DNA of 10,686 bases from an uncultured Oscillospiraceae bacterium (lineage in GTDB: Bacteria; Bacillota; Clostridia; Oscillospirales; Oscillospiraceae). A model generated the notes under the pieces. That model had not been told where the DNA came from and made no database searches. It saw only the letters and a program-made list of their open reading frames with translations. Below are positions 1 to 7,734 of the stretch, in pieces; the stretch's first letter is position 1; every line of letters begins with the position of its first letter. The stretch covers positions 1 to 10,686 of the forward strand of contig CAKTOJ010000056.1 of assembly GCA_934589665.1 (NCBI GenBank), in the 5' to 3' direction. Both the position numbers and the translations under genes were made by a program.

Positions 1-1301
1 GCCTGCGCCTGAATGTCGGAGAGCGAAAAGCGCGCCATGAGCTTTTCCTTGGCGTCGTCGTAGCTGGTGCGGATGATATGGATGACTTCATCGATATTAT
101 CCTGCGCGATCAGCAGACCCTGCAACAGGTGCTCGCGCTCGCGGGCTTTTTTGAGGTCGTACTGCGTGCGGCGGGTGATGATCTGCTCCTGAAAGGCCAG
201 ATACTCGTCGAGAATATGACGCAGAGAAAGGATCTTTGGCTGCTTCTGGTTATCGACCAGCGCAAGCATATTGATGGCAAAGCTGGTCTGGAGCTGCGTC
301 TGAGCGAAGAGACGGTTGAGCACGACCTGCGGGTTCGCGTCGCGCTTGACCTCAATGACGATGCGCATACCGGTGCGGTCGGTCTCGTCGCGGATGTCGG
401 AGATGCCTTCCAGCTTTTTCTCATTGACCTGATCGGCCATATTTTTGATGAGCATGCGCTTGTTGACCTGATAGGGCAGCTCGGTGACAATGATGCGTAC
501 GCGGTCCTTGCCGAACTCCTCAAACTCCGTGCGGGCACGAAGGATGATCTTGCCGCGGCCCGTGGCGTAGGCGGCGCGGATGCCGCTTCTTCCCATGATA
601 ATGCCCTTGGTCGGAAAGTCGGGACCGGTCACATGCTGCATAAGATCAGAGAGCGTCGCCTCCGGATCGTCGAGCACACAGATGCAGGCGTTGATAACCT
701 CCGTGAGGTTATGCGGCGGAATATTCGTCGCCATGCCGACGGCAATGCCGGACGAGCCGTTGACCAGTAGATTTGGGAAACGGCTGGGCAGCACCCGCGG
801 CTCCTTGCGGGATTCGTCGAAGTTGGGGTCCCAGTCCACTGTATCCTTATCGATGTCGCGCAGCATCTCGTTGGCCATCTTCGACATGCGGGCCTCGGTG
901 TAACGGTAGGCCGCCGGGGGATCGCCATCGACCGAACCGAAGTTGCCGTGACCATCGACGAGCATATAGCGCATGGAGAAATCCTGCGCCAGACGGACAA
1001 GAGCATCGTAAACCGATGCATCACCGTGGGGATGATAGCGGCCGAGCACGTCACCGACGCAGGTCGCGGACTTTTTAAAGGGCTTATCGCTCGTCAATCC
1101 ATCCTCATACATGGCGTAGAGGATGCGGCGGTGGACGGGCTTGAGACCGTCGCGCACATCGGGCAGCGCACGCCCGACGATGACGGACATGGCGTACTCG
1201 ATGTAGGAGGACGTCATTTCATGCACAAGCTCGCTCTGCACGATCTTTTGGTTGGGAAACTGAATATCTTCGGGCTTATAATCCACATTTTTGTGTGCCA
1301 T
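1..1301 (-). CDS. gyrA: DNA gyrase subunit A, 5' part (runs off the window)
   Basis: GyrA is the DNA-cleaving subunit of the A2B2 gyrase, which introduces negative supercoils ahead of the fork. The first 433 codons are present and open to base 1; the C-terminal DNA-wrapping domain lies outside. The ATG at 1299-1301 follows an AGGGAGG ribosome site 9 bases upstream and gives the usual start [13 protein letters not shown]. Visible signatures are the [14 protein letters not shown] helix (residues 51-64), the quinolone-region segment [12 protein letters not shown] (90-101), the catalytic tyrosine Y134 in [10 protein letters not shown], and [17 protein letters not shown] (182-198). The position equivalent to E. 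coli Ser83 is alanine (A95), with serine at the next position; the equivalent of Asp87 is kept (D99). It sits 18 bases downstream of gyrB with its SD next to the gyrB stop, so the two are probably co-transcribed. Identification is certain. Confidence 0.97.
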   Translation of the reverse strand, partial: MAHKNVDYKPEDIQFPNQKIVQSELVHEMTSSYIEYAMSVIVGRALPDVRDGLKPVHRRILYAMYEDGLTSDKPFKKSATCVGDVLGRYHPHGDASVYDALVRLAQDFSMRYMLVDGHGNFGSVDGDPPAAYRYTEARMSKMANEMLRDIDKDTVDWDPNFDESRKEPRVLPSRFPNLLVNGSSGIAVGMATNIPPHNLTEVINACICVLDDPEATLSDLMQHVTGPDFPTKGIIMGRSGIRAAYATGRGKIILRARTEFEEFGKDRVRIIVTELPYQVNKRMLIKNMADQVNEKKLEGISDIRDETDRTGMRIVIEVKRDANPQVVLNRLFAQTQLQTSFAINMLALVDNQKQPKILSLRHILDEYLAFQEQIITRRTQYDLKKAREREHLLQGLLIAQDNIDEVIHIIRTSYDDAKEKLMARFSLSDIQAQ

Positions 1302-1319
1302 TTTCTGCGTCCTCCCTTC

Positions 1320-3269
1320 TTAAAAGTCCAGATTGACCGCGTATTTCGCGTTCTGCTCGATAAACTCCTTGCGCGGCTCAACCTTTTCGCCCATGAGAAC
1401 GGTGAAGGTTTCATCGGCAAGGATCGCATCCTCCAGCGTGATGCGCTTGAGCGTGCGGTGCTCAGGGTCCATGGTGGTCTCCCACAGCTCATGTGGGTTC
1501 ATTTCACCGAGGCCCTTAAACCGCGAGATATCGACCTTCGCGTTTGCATTGTCGCCGCGCAGCTCAGCGGAGTACGCGTCACGTTCCTCCTCAGAAAAGG
1601 CAAGCTTCGTGGTCTTACCGCGCGTGAGCTTGAAAAGCGGGGGGACGGCGGCGTAAACGTAGCCGTTTTCAATGAGCGGACGCATATAACGGAAGAAGAA
1701 GGTCAGCAGCAGCGTGCGGATATGGGAGCCGTCCACATCGGCATCCGCCATGATAATGACCTTGTGATAGCGGAGCTTATTGACGTCGAAATCCTCGCCC
1801 AGCCCCGCGCCGAGCGCGACAATAACGGGCTGAAGTTTATCATTGCCGTAGATTTTGTCGGCGCGGACCTTTTCAACGTTAAGCATCTTGCCCCACAGCG
1901 GCAATATCGCCTGGAAGCGGGAGTCGCGTCCCTGCGTGGCAGAGCCGCCGGCGCTGTCGCCCTCAACGATATAAATTTCGGTAAGCTCGGGGTTATTCTC
2001 GTTGCAGTCGCGCAGCTTATCCGGCATGGCCGCACCGCCGAGAGCGCTCTTGCGGCGGATGGACTCACGCGCCTTGCGAGCGGCTTCACGCGCGCGGTTG
2101 GCCGTCATGGCTTTGTCCAGAATGGTGCGGGCGACGACAGGATTTTCGTCCAGGAACTGCATGAGCTTATCCGAGACAATGGAATCGACAAGCGTGCGCA
2201 TGGAGGCGTTGCCAAGCTTGGCTTTGGTCTGGCCTTCAAACTGCGCCTCGGTAAGCTTGACGGAAATGACGGCGGTCAGACCCTCACGGCAGTCCTCACC
2301 GGAAACCTTGTCTCCTTCCTTAATAAGGCCGACCTTAATGCCGTAGGCATTGAGCACACGGGTGAGCGCGGCCTTGAAGCCGGTCTCATGCATGCCGCCT
2401 TCAGGCGTGTGGACATTGTTGGCAAAGGAGAGAATATTCTCCTGATAGCCGTCGTTATACTGAAGCGCTACCTCGGCGTAGGAATCCCCCTTCATACCGT
2501 TCATGTAAATGACACCGGAATGAAGCGCATCCTTCGACTTATTCAGGAAGGTGACAAACTCACGAATGCCTCCCTCATAGCACATCTCATCGCTCTGCTC
2601 CTGTCCCTCGCGCAGATCGACCGTGCGGATGCGCAGTCCCGCATTCAGAAAGGCCTCCTCGCGCATACGGGTGTGGAGGGTATCATAGGAATAAACCGTG
2701 TCCTCAAACATTTCCGGATCAGGCTTAAAGGTAACGGTCGTTCCGGTGCGATCGGTCGTTCCGGTAATTGTCATCTCCTGCGTGATGCGGCCGCGGGAAA
2801 ATTTCATTTCATGGATCTTGCCGTCCTTGTGTACCTGTACAGTCAGCCATTCGGACAGCGCGTTTACCACGCTCGCACCAACGCCATGCAGGCCGCCGGA
2901 AACCTTATAGCCTCCGCCGCCGAACTTGCCGCCGGCGTGCAAAACGGTGAAAACGACCTCGAGCGCAGGGCGTCCGGTCTGAGCCTGAATGTCCACGGGG
3001 ATGCCGCGGCCGTTATCGACAACAGTAATGGTATTGTCCGGATTGATCTGCACAGTAATATCTGTGCAGTAGCCGGCCAACGCTTCATCGATGGAGTTAT
3101 CGACGATTTCATAGACAAGGTGGTGCAATCCGCTTGTCGAGGTCGAACCGATATACATGCCCGGGCGCTTGCGTACCGCCTCAAGGCCTTCCAAAACCTG
3201 AATTTCCGAAGCATTGTAATCGTTGCCGGCATCTACCGCGGTAGATTGAAGAAGTTCGTTATCTGCCAT
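1320..3269 (-). CDS. gyrB: DNA gyrase subunit B
   Basis: GyrB is the ATPase subunit of gyrase. The 649-residue length is normal for Firmicutes. The GHKL ATPase fold is shown by [13 protein letters not shown] (54-66, catalytic Glu and Mg-binding Asn), DNGRGIPV (85-92) and the ATP lid [15 protein letters not shown] (125-139). QTKAKLGN (347-354) supplies the transducer lysine. The TOPRIM metal site is EGDSAGGSA (436-444) and DADVDG (509-514). The protein ends in NLDF. LPLWGK (456-461) carries Trp where many bacteria have Arg or Lys; I recall this from other gut Clostridia, so it looks like a lineage trait. The ATG at 3267-3269 has an AAAGGAG SD 6-7 bases upstream. The subfamily (GyrB rather than ParE) is supported by the adjoining gyrA and the recF context. 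A structured leader precedes it. Confidence 0.98.
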   Translation of the reverse strand: MADNELLQSTAVDAGNDYNASEIQVLEGLEAVRKRPGMYIGSTSTSGLHHLVYEIVDNSIDEALAGYCTDITVQINPDNTITVVDNGRGIPVDIQAQTGRPALEVVFTVLHAGGKFGGGGYKVSGGLHGVGASVVNALSEWLTVQVHKDGKIHEMKFSRGRITQEMTITGTTDRTGTTVTFKPDPEMFEDTVYSYDTLHTRMREEAFLNAGLRIRTVDLREGQEQSDEMCYEGGIREFVTFLNKSKDALHSGVIYMNGMKGDSYAEVALQYNDGYQENILSFANNVHTPEGGMHETGFKAALTRVLNAYGIKVGLIKEGDKVSGEDCREGLTAVISVKLTEAQFEGQTKAKLGNASMRTLVDSIVSDKLMQFLDENPVVARTILDKAMTANRAREAARKARESIRRKSALGGAAMPDKLRDCNENNPELTEIYIVEGDSAGGSATQGRDSRFQAILPLWGKMLNVEKVRADKIYGNDKLQPVIVALGAGLGEDFDVNKLRYHKVIIMADADVDGSHIRTLLLTFFFRYMRPLIENGYVYAAVPPLFKLTRGKTTKLAFSEEERDAYSAELRGDNANAKVDISRFKGLGEMNPHELWETTMDPEHRTLKRITLEDAILADETFTVLMGEKVEPRKEFIEQNAKYAVNLDF

Positions 3270-3272
3270 TGG

Positions 3273-3332
3273 TTTCTCCTTTCGTCACAAGGCAGGAGAA
3301 ATACGCCGGAACGCCTTCCGGCGCATTTCTCC
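3273..3332 (-). promoter_or_regulatory. gyrB leader hairpin with a competing SD-sequestering pairing
   Basis: Reading the minus strand, bases 3332-3316 (GGAGAAATGCGCCGGAA) pair with 3311-3295 (TTCCGGCGTATTTCTCC) around a 4-base loop: 17 positions with one mismatch. No T-tract follows on either strand, so it is not a standard terminator. The end of the 3' arm (TTTCTCCT, 3301-3294) is also exactly complementary to AGGAGAAA at 3280-3273, which contains the gyrB SD, leaving a 13-base loop. The two pairings exclude each other. A weak possible promoter lies just upstream: TATTAT at 3357-3352 with no good -35. The pairing is directly visible; a regulatory role is inference. Confidence 0.55.
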
Positions 3333-3406
3333 GTACCTTGAAATCATTGAAATAATAGAAATTGTTTGACTCCGTCTATCATGCTAGACTCAAAAGCATC
3401 AGGGGA

Positions 3407-3673
3407 TCAATATGTTGCTTTCTCTTCCTCCATACGCTTTTGCAGCGTGGTGGTATTGAGTTCGGAGAGATAAACAATCTGCGGATGGTAGGGATGATCA
3501 CAGACCAAAAAGGATTTTGGAAGATCGTCGCAGACCTCCAGCACTGTTCCGTCCTTCTCTGCGTGCTCTAAAAACGCACGGGTCAGCTTGGACTGCGATG
3601 TGATTTCCAAATCGAAAATACCGATAATATGCCGCTCGGCAATCATTTGATTGCGTCCTATATGAAGGTACAT
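3407..3673 (-). CDS. remB: RemB-family protein (DUF370, extracellular matrix regulator)
   Basis: This small protein of 88 residues (from MYLHIG) belongs to the DUF370/RemB (YaaB) family, which in Bacillus always sits between recF and gyrB, as here. The family is related to RemA, a DNA-binding regulator of biofilm matrix genes; the molecular role of RemB itself is poorly defined. Recognisable parts are MYLHIGRN (1-8), IIGIFDLE (16-23), SFLVCDHP (54-61) and QIVYLSELNTTTLQKR (65-80). A longer form starting at 3694 would add seven residues (MEKYGDF), but that ATG overlaps its only purine-rich stretch. The ATG at 3671-3673 matches the family start and has GGTGA 4 bases upstream, containing the recF stop codon. 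Translation is therefore probably coupled to recF. The spacer to gyrB is 137 bases. Confidence 0.88.
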   Translation of the reverse strand: MYLHIGRNQMIAERHIIGIFDLEITSQSKLTRAFLEHAEKDGTVLEVCDDLPKSFLVCDHPYHPQIVYLSELNTTTLQKRMEEEKATY

Positions 3674-3677
3674 AAAG

Positions 3678-4781
3678 TCACCGTATTTTTCCATCCTCTA
3701 CATGGAAAACCTTACCTTTGAGCATAGTTTCCAGCCGGTCCTCCTCACAACAGGTGATAAATACCTGACCGCCGGAGATGCGGTTGAGCACAAATTCCTG
3801 CCGCCGGGGATCAAGCTCAGAGAGAACATCGTCGAGCAGAAGCACCGGCGAAAAGCCTGTGACATCACGAAAAATATCTCGCTCGGCGAGCTTGAGAGAA
3901 AGTGCCGCCGTGCGGGTCTGTCCCTGAGAGGAATAGGCCCGCGCTGCCGTACCGCCGATGGATACTGCTATATCATCCTTATGCGGACCGGAAAGGCAGA
4001 GCCGCGATGCCAGCTCGGCATGGTAATGCTCACGCTGATGCGCCATAAGACGGTCAAAAAGCACCTCCTGCCCTGCAAAGGGATCATCAATTGTCTTTAC
4101 CGTCTCATACGCAAGGATCAGCTCTTCCCTTCCGCCGGAGCACTCATGGTGCGCAGCGGAGGCATACTCCGCCAGAAGCCTGCAGAAACGGGCACGATAA
4201 TAGATCAAAACCGCGCCGTACTGCGCCATACGGAGATTAAAGTCCGGAAGTGTATCGAGCAGGGACGGATGCTCCTCAGCGTCGCGGAGGATGCGTGTTT
4301 TATGATCGTAGAGGCGGTTATATTCGCTCAAAGCATCTGCATAGCGCGGTCTGAGCTGAGAGAGTGAAAGATCCATAAACCGCCGCCGCGCCGCCGCGCC
4401 GTCCCGAATAAGAAGAAGATCGTCCGGACAGAAGTAGACGGTATTCAATACGCCGGAAAGTTCACCAGCCTTTTTGCAGGCAACCTTATTGATGCTCATT
4501 TTGCGGCGTTTTCCGCGGAAGAGGGAAATATCTACTGTAAAATCGCGTTCCCTTGAAAAGATACCTCCGGTCAGCCTTGCCTCCTGCGCGTCAAAGGATA
4601 TCATCTCTTTTTCCGTGCGGGTGCGGGGCGACTTGGCACAGGAAAGATAAACAGCCGCTTCAAGCAGGTTTGTCTTTCCCTGCGCATTCTCACCGACGAT
4701 GACGTTAACCGACTGGTCAAAGTTCACGCTCTCGTGCGTGTAGTTCCGGAAATGCTCCAGTGTGAGAGAATCAAGACGCAT
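3678..4781 (-). CDS. recF: DNA replication/repair ATPase RecF
   Basis: RecF is an SMC-like ABC ATPase that, with RecO and RecR, loads RecA at single-strand gaps and helps stalled forks restart. From the ATG at 4779-4781 it is 367 residues, normal for the family. Walker A is GENAQGKT (30-37), the ABC signature is SSQGQ (284-288), and Walker B with D-loop is PVLLLDDVLSELD (312-324). LSGPHKDD (263-270) is another family hallmark. A TTG two codons upstream (4785-4787) would extend it, but MRLDSLTLEHFRNY aligns residue for residue with the start of Bacillus RecF, so I chose the ATG. The start overlaps the end of yaaA by 11 bases and has only a weak SD, implying translational coupling with yaaA. 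Downstream it abuts or overlaps remB. Confidence 0.96.
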   Translation of the reverse strand: MRLDSLTLEHFRNYTHESVNFDQSVNVIVGENAQGKTNLLEAAVYLSCAKSPRTRTEKEMISFDAQEARLTGGIFSRERDFTVDISLFRGKRRKMSINKVACKKAGELSGVLNTVYFCPDDLLLIRDGAAARRRFMDLSLSQLRPRYADALSEYNRLYDHKTRILRDAEEHPSLLDTLPDFNLRMAQYGAVLIYYRARFCRLLAEYASAAHHECSGGREELILAYETVKTIDDPFAGQEVLFDRLMAHQREHYHAELASRLCLSGPHKDDIAVSIGGTAARAYSSQGQTRTAALSLKLAERDIFRDVTGFSPVLLLDDVLSELDPRRQEFVLNRISGGQVFITCCEEDRLETMLKGKVFHVEDGKIR

Positions 4782-4986
4782 ATGCAACCGTCAGCTCTTC
4801 ACCGTCCATGGAAACAATATCTCCCGGCCGGATTTTTTTACCGCGCATGGTACAAATCTCGCCGTTGACGGACACCTCACCGTCCAGAATACGGATCTTG
4901 GCTTCACCGCCGGTGGAAACCAGATTGGCAAATTTCAAAAGATCCTGAAGCTTGATGAATTCCGTGGTAATAGGAATGGTGGTCAT
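4771..4986 (-). CDS. yaaA: S4-domain RNA-binding protein YaaA (RlbA type)
   Basis: This 71-residue protein is the conserved S4-domain protein encoded between dnaN and recF in Firmicutes. Nearly the whole protein is the S4 RNA-binding fold: IKLQDLLKFANLVSTGGEAK (11-30), then GEVSVNGEICTMRGKKIRPG (36-55), ending in a short strand ELTVAYAS. In B. subtilis the homologue is linked to ribosome assembly (RlbA); that is family knowledge and not visible here. The ATG at 4984-4986 has AGAGG 7 bases upstream. It lies 24 bases after dnaN and overlaps recF by 11 bases, so it belongs to the dnaN-yaaA-recF-remB transcription unit. Confidence 0.93.
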   Translation of the reverse strand: MTTIPITTEFIKLQDLLKFANLVSTGGEAKIRILDGEVSVNGEICTMRGKKIRPGDIVSMDGEELTVAYAS

Positions 4987-5010
4987 AAAAAGACCTCTTT
5001 TCTCATATTC

Positions 5011-6126
5011 TTATTGTGCCTTGAGACGGACAGGCAGAACCATATAAAGGAAGCTCTCCTCCTTACCGTCGGCCGGAACAATGATTGCCGGAGAAATACC
5101 GGTATTAAGCTCTACCTTTACTTCATCTGCCGGCGCATAGCGCAGCGCATCCATCAGATAGCGGTTATTGAAGCCAATTTCCAGTCCCTGACCGTCGCCT
5201 GCGATACGGCAGACATCCTTGGCATCGCCGTTGGCTGTTTTTGCGGAAAGCAGGACCTTGTTTTCTTCAAAAATACAGCGGACAGGACTCTTCAGCTTTT
5301 CCGAAATGACGACACTCACGCGGTCGAGGCTTTCCAACAAAACCTTTGTTTCGACCTGGACAGAAATGGGATTACGGCGCGGGATGGCATTTTTATAGTC
5401 GAGAAATTCACCCTCAAGACGGCGGCAGATCAGTTCGGTCTCCCCGATCTCAAAGAGAATATGGCGCTGACCGAGCGTGATGGTGGCAAGCGTCTCCACA
5501 TCCTCGCAGATCTTCTCAACTTCGTTGAGTGCAGCGCCCGGCGCGACAAAGGAAAACGCGCCGCCTTCGATCCGCTCAAGCGGCTCACGCCGCAGAGCCA
5601 GGCGAAAGCCATCGACCGCAACGACCGTCAGACCATTGTCACCAATTTCAAACAGCTCACCCATATGGACGGGACGAGCCTCGTTCGTGGACACAGCAAA
5701 TGAGGTTTGCTGGATCATGGAGCGAAGCGTTTTTTCAGGAAGCGTCAGGGAATATTTTTCCTCGACCTCCGGCAGCTCCGGAAAATCAGCGGCGGAGAGC
5801 GCGAGGATATCAAAGTCGGCGTCGCCGCAGGAGAGGTGCACCATCAGTTTTTCGTCGGATGAGAAGGTGATCATATCGTCCGGCATGCGGCGGATGATGT
5901 CGCCGAAAAGGCGCGAGGAGAGGACAAGCTCTCCGCTCTCCTGCTCTTCTACAGCAAAGCGGGTGCGGATACCCGTCTGCATATTATAGCCGGAGACAGT
6001 GAGAATGCCGTCGGCGCAGGAGAGCAGCAGGCCCTCGAGCGCAGGAATGGAGCTTTTTGCGGCGACCGCGCGGGACGCCGTGTTGATGGCGTTTTGCAGC
6101 AGAAGCTTTTCGCAGGAGAATTTCAT
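5011..6126 (-). CDS. dnaN: DNA polymerase III subunit beta (sliding clamp)
   Basis: DnaN forms the ring-shaped dimer that tethers the replicative polymerase and other repair and replication proteins to DNA. The 371-residue length fits the three-domain clamp (about 1-125, 126-250 and 251-371). Family motifs are ADFPELP (113-119), VSTNEARP (145-152), VAVDGFRLALR (169-179), EGEFLDY (238-244), GFNNRYLMDAL (318-328) and the terminal VLPVRL (363-368), which lines the peptide-binding pocket. The ATG at 6124-6126 is preceded by AAAGGA with an 8-base spacer. It follows dnaA after a 217-base spacer rich in DnaA boxes and heads the cluster with yaaA, recF and remB. No strong separate promoter for dnaN could be identified in that spacer. 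Confidence 0.98.
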   Translation of the reverse strand: MKFSCEKLLLQNAINTASRAVAAKSSIPALEGLLLSCADGILTVSGYNMQTGIRTRFAVEEQESGELVLSSRLFGDIIRRMPDDMITFSSDEKLMVHLSCGDADFDILALSAADFPELPEVEEKYSLTLPEKTLRSMIQQTSFAVSTNEARPVHMGELFEIGDNGLTVVAVDGFRLALRREPLERIEGGAFSFVAPGAALNEVEKICEDVETLATITLGQRHILFEIGETELICRRLEGEFLDYKNAIPRRNPISVQVETKVLLESLDRVSVVISEKLKSPVRCIFEENKVLLSAKTANGDAKDVCRIAGDGQGLEIGFNNRYLMDALRYAPADEVKVELNTGISPAIIVPADGKEESFLYMVLPVRLKAQ

Positions 6127-6293
6127 AACGAGAATCCTTTCTTGAAAAAAAGAATAGAATTTTTAGTCGTTTCCGTAGTAGAGGGAGAAAATTGTGGGAA
6201 AGTGGCCGGAACCGCTGAAAAATAAGGAAAATTTGATGTGGAAAAGAATGGGGATGAAAATAGGATAAATTTTGGCTGTGTGGAAAGATCGGG

Positions 6294-6302
6294 TTATACA
6301 CA
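6294..6302 (+). promoter_or_regulatory. DnaA box (TTATACACA)
   Basis: The plus strand reads TTATACACA, which fits the relaxed consensus TTATNCACA. It faces the perfect box at 6331-6339, with 28 bases between them; the AACAG/CTGTT inverted repeat (6312-6316 with 6321-6325, GAAA loop) lies between the two. Confidence 0.7.
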
Positions 6303-6330
6303 CAAGCGGTGAACAGGAAACTGTTAACTG

Positions 6331-6339
6331 TGTGGATAA
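6331..6339 (-). promoter_or_regulatory. DnaA box (perfect consensus)
   Basis: The minus strand reads TTATCCACA, the high-affinity DnaA-box consensus. It lies 5 bases past the dnaA stop codon (reading the minus strand) and is the strongest box in the spacer. Confidence 0.85.
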
Positions 6340-6343
6340 CCGG

Positions 6344-7663
6344 TTACTTTTTTGAGTTAATGTTAATCGTAATATTTTTGATCGTTTCCGCGAATGAGGG
6401 ATCGGACTGCATCTTGCTCTCAACCTGCTCAAGCGCGTGAAGAACGGTCGTATGATCGCGCCCGCCAAATTCGCGGCCGATATCCGGCGTTGAGAGGTTT
6501 GTCATGCGGCGGACAAGGTACATGGCTGCCTGACGGGCGGTAACGGCTTCGCGGCTGCGTGAAGGACCTTTCACGACCATTTCATCGATGCCGAAAAAGC
6601 GCGAAACCTCATCAATGATGGAAGCGGCTGTCGGGATATATTCATTGGATTTGCGCAGCATATCGCGCACGGCGCGATTAGCGCTCTCTTCGTCCATCTC
6701 TTTGCCGATCAAATCGCGGTAGGCGAGAATCTTATTCATCGTGCCTTCCAGCTGACGGACATTGGAGGTAACATTTTCGGCAATGTATTTTGCAATGTCG
6801 TCATCGATGACCGTGCCCCACTGCGCAGCCTTATTTTTAATGATGGCAAGACGCGTTTCAAAATCCGGCGGCTGCACGTCAACAAGCAGTCCCCATTCAA
6901 AACGGGTCTGAAGCCGGTCCTCAAGCTGCTGCATCTCGCGCGGTGAGCGGTCGGAGGTCAGAACGATCTGACGCTTGGATTCGTAAAGCGTATTAAAGGT
7001 ATGGAAAAATTCCTCCTGTGTCTGCTTGCGGCCGGCAATGAACTGTACGTCGTCCATCAGCAGAAGGTCCGCGTCGCGGTATTTGCTGCGGAATTCCACG
7101 TTTTTGCCGCTGCGGATCGCCTCAACGAGTTCGTTAGTGAAGTCATCACCCTTGATGTAAACGATCTTCACACCGGGATTCTTTTTGCGGATCTCGTGTG
7201 CAATGGCGTAGATCAGATGCGTTTTGCCGAGACCGGAATCTCCGTATATGAAAAGAGGATTATAATGCTCCGCCGGTGCGTCGGCCACGGCACGGGCTGC
7301 GGCGTATGCAAGCTTGTTGCTGTCGCCGACGACAAAGGTGTCAAACGTAAAGTCCCCGGACTCGAGCAGAGAGGTTGGTTTTTTTGCCTTTTCCTGACCA
7401 AAGGAATCCCGCTCAGCGGCAGAGAGAAGCTTTACGTCAAAATCAGCGGAAAAAATTTCCTTAAGCGCCGCTTTCAGGTTCGGCATGAAAAGAGACTCGA
7501 TCGTTCCCCGCTTAAAATCGTTGGGACAACAGAGATAAAAGGTCATATCGCGGATAGCAACGGCTTCCACCTCGTCAAACCAGGTGGAAATGGCAGTCTC
7601 GACCAGACCACCGGCGCGGAGGCGTTCGAGCACGACCTGCCAGACGTCAGCAACAGAATTCAA
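6344..7663 (-). CDS. dnaA: Chromosomal replication initiator DnaA
   Basis: DnaA is the AAA+ initiator that binds DnaA boxes and melts oriC. I start it at the TTG at 7661-7663: AAAGGAG lies 8 bases upstream and the protein then begins (M)NSVADVWQVVLERL, the normal domain I. Upstream ATG 7720 would add 19 residues unlike the family and overlap the SD. Length is then 439 residues. Domain I is about 1-80, followed by a short linker (80-104). The AAA+ core has Walker A GDSGLGKT (141-148), Walker B LLMDDVQF (201-208), RLQTRFEWGLLVDVQPPD (250-267) with the arginine finger, and sensor-2 NVRQLEGTMNKI (301-312). Domain IV ends in the DNA-binding signature GRDHTTVLHALEQV (401-414). The TTG start and a small hairpin touching the SD (CTCC at 7685-7682 with GGAG at 7675-7672) may keep translation low. 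Confidence 0.98.
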   Translation of the reverse strand: MNSVADVWQVVLERLRAGGLVETAISTWFDEVEAVAIRDMTFYLCCPNDFKRGTIESLFMPNLKAALKEIFSADFDVKLLSAAERDSFGQEKAKKPTSLLESGDFTFDTFVVGDSNKLAYAAARAVADAPAEHYNPLFIYGDSGLGKTHLIYAIAHEIRKKNPGVKIVYIKGDDFTNELVEAIRSGKNVEFRSKYRDADLLLMDDVQFIAGRKQTQEEFFHTFNTLYESKRQIVLTSDRSPREMQQLEDRLQTRFEWGLLVDVQPPDFETRLAIIKNKAAQWGTVIDDDIAKYIAENVTSNVRQLEGTMNKILAYRDLIGKEMDEESANRAVRDMLRKSNEYIPTAASIIDEVSRFFGIDEMVVKGPSRSREAVTARQAAMYLVRRMTNLSTPDIGREFGGRDHTTVLHALEQVESKMQSDPSFAETIKNITININSKK

Positions 7664-7734
7664 AAAAACCGCTCCTTTCGGGGAGAAAAGTAAAAGGCCG
7701 GCACCCTTGGCGCAGCACAAAATATCACTGCTTT

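Larger units (their letters stand above)
6127..6343. other. oriC: Putative chromosomal origin oriC (dnaA-dnaN spacer)
   Basis: The 217-base spacer between the dnaA stop and the dnaN start carries a cluster of DnaA-box-like sequences: a perfect box (TGTGGATAA, 6331-6339), TTATACACA (6294-6302), and box variants TGTGGAAAG (6279-6287), TGTGGAAAA (6237-6245) and TGTGGGAAA (6193-6201). Towards dnaN a GC-rich block (6203-6217) is followed by AT-rich DNA (about 6126-6195). This order of boxes, GC block and AT-rich DNA resembles the B. subtilis incC unwinding region. The location between dnaA and dnaN and the divergent orientation of all flanking genes support origin function. No complete second box cluster was found upstream of dnaA. 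Confidence 0.8.

Noticed and set aside
78..770. Plus-strand open frame opposite gyrA
   Set aside because: It mirrors the gyrA codon pattern; gyrA is unambiguous on the other strand.
1279..1287. TAATCCACA, one mismatch from a DnaA box
   Set aside because: It lies in the gyrA coding sequence (codons for NVDY), isolated and far from the box cluster; a single near-match is expected by chance.
3295..3332. The remB-gyrB hairpin as a Rho-independent terminator
   Set aside because: The stem is strong but no T-tract follows it on either strand.
948..3341. An open frame of 797 codons on the plus strand antisense to gyrB and part of gyrA
   Set aside because: It is fully opposite two certain genes and its translation resembles no family I know. 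Long antisense frames are common opposite GC-rich coding DNA that lacks the few codons giving antisense stops.
3702..5703. Plus-strand open frames opposite recF, yaaA and dnaN
   Set aside because: No ribosome sites or recognisable motifs, and the minus-strand genes are certain.
7001..7693. Plus-strand open frame opposite dnaA
   Set aside because: It is antisense to the conserved AAA+ core and the N-terminal domain of dnaA, with no independent support.
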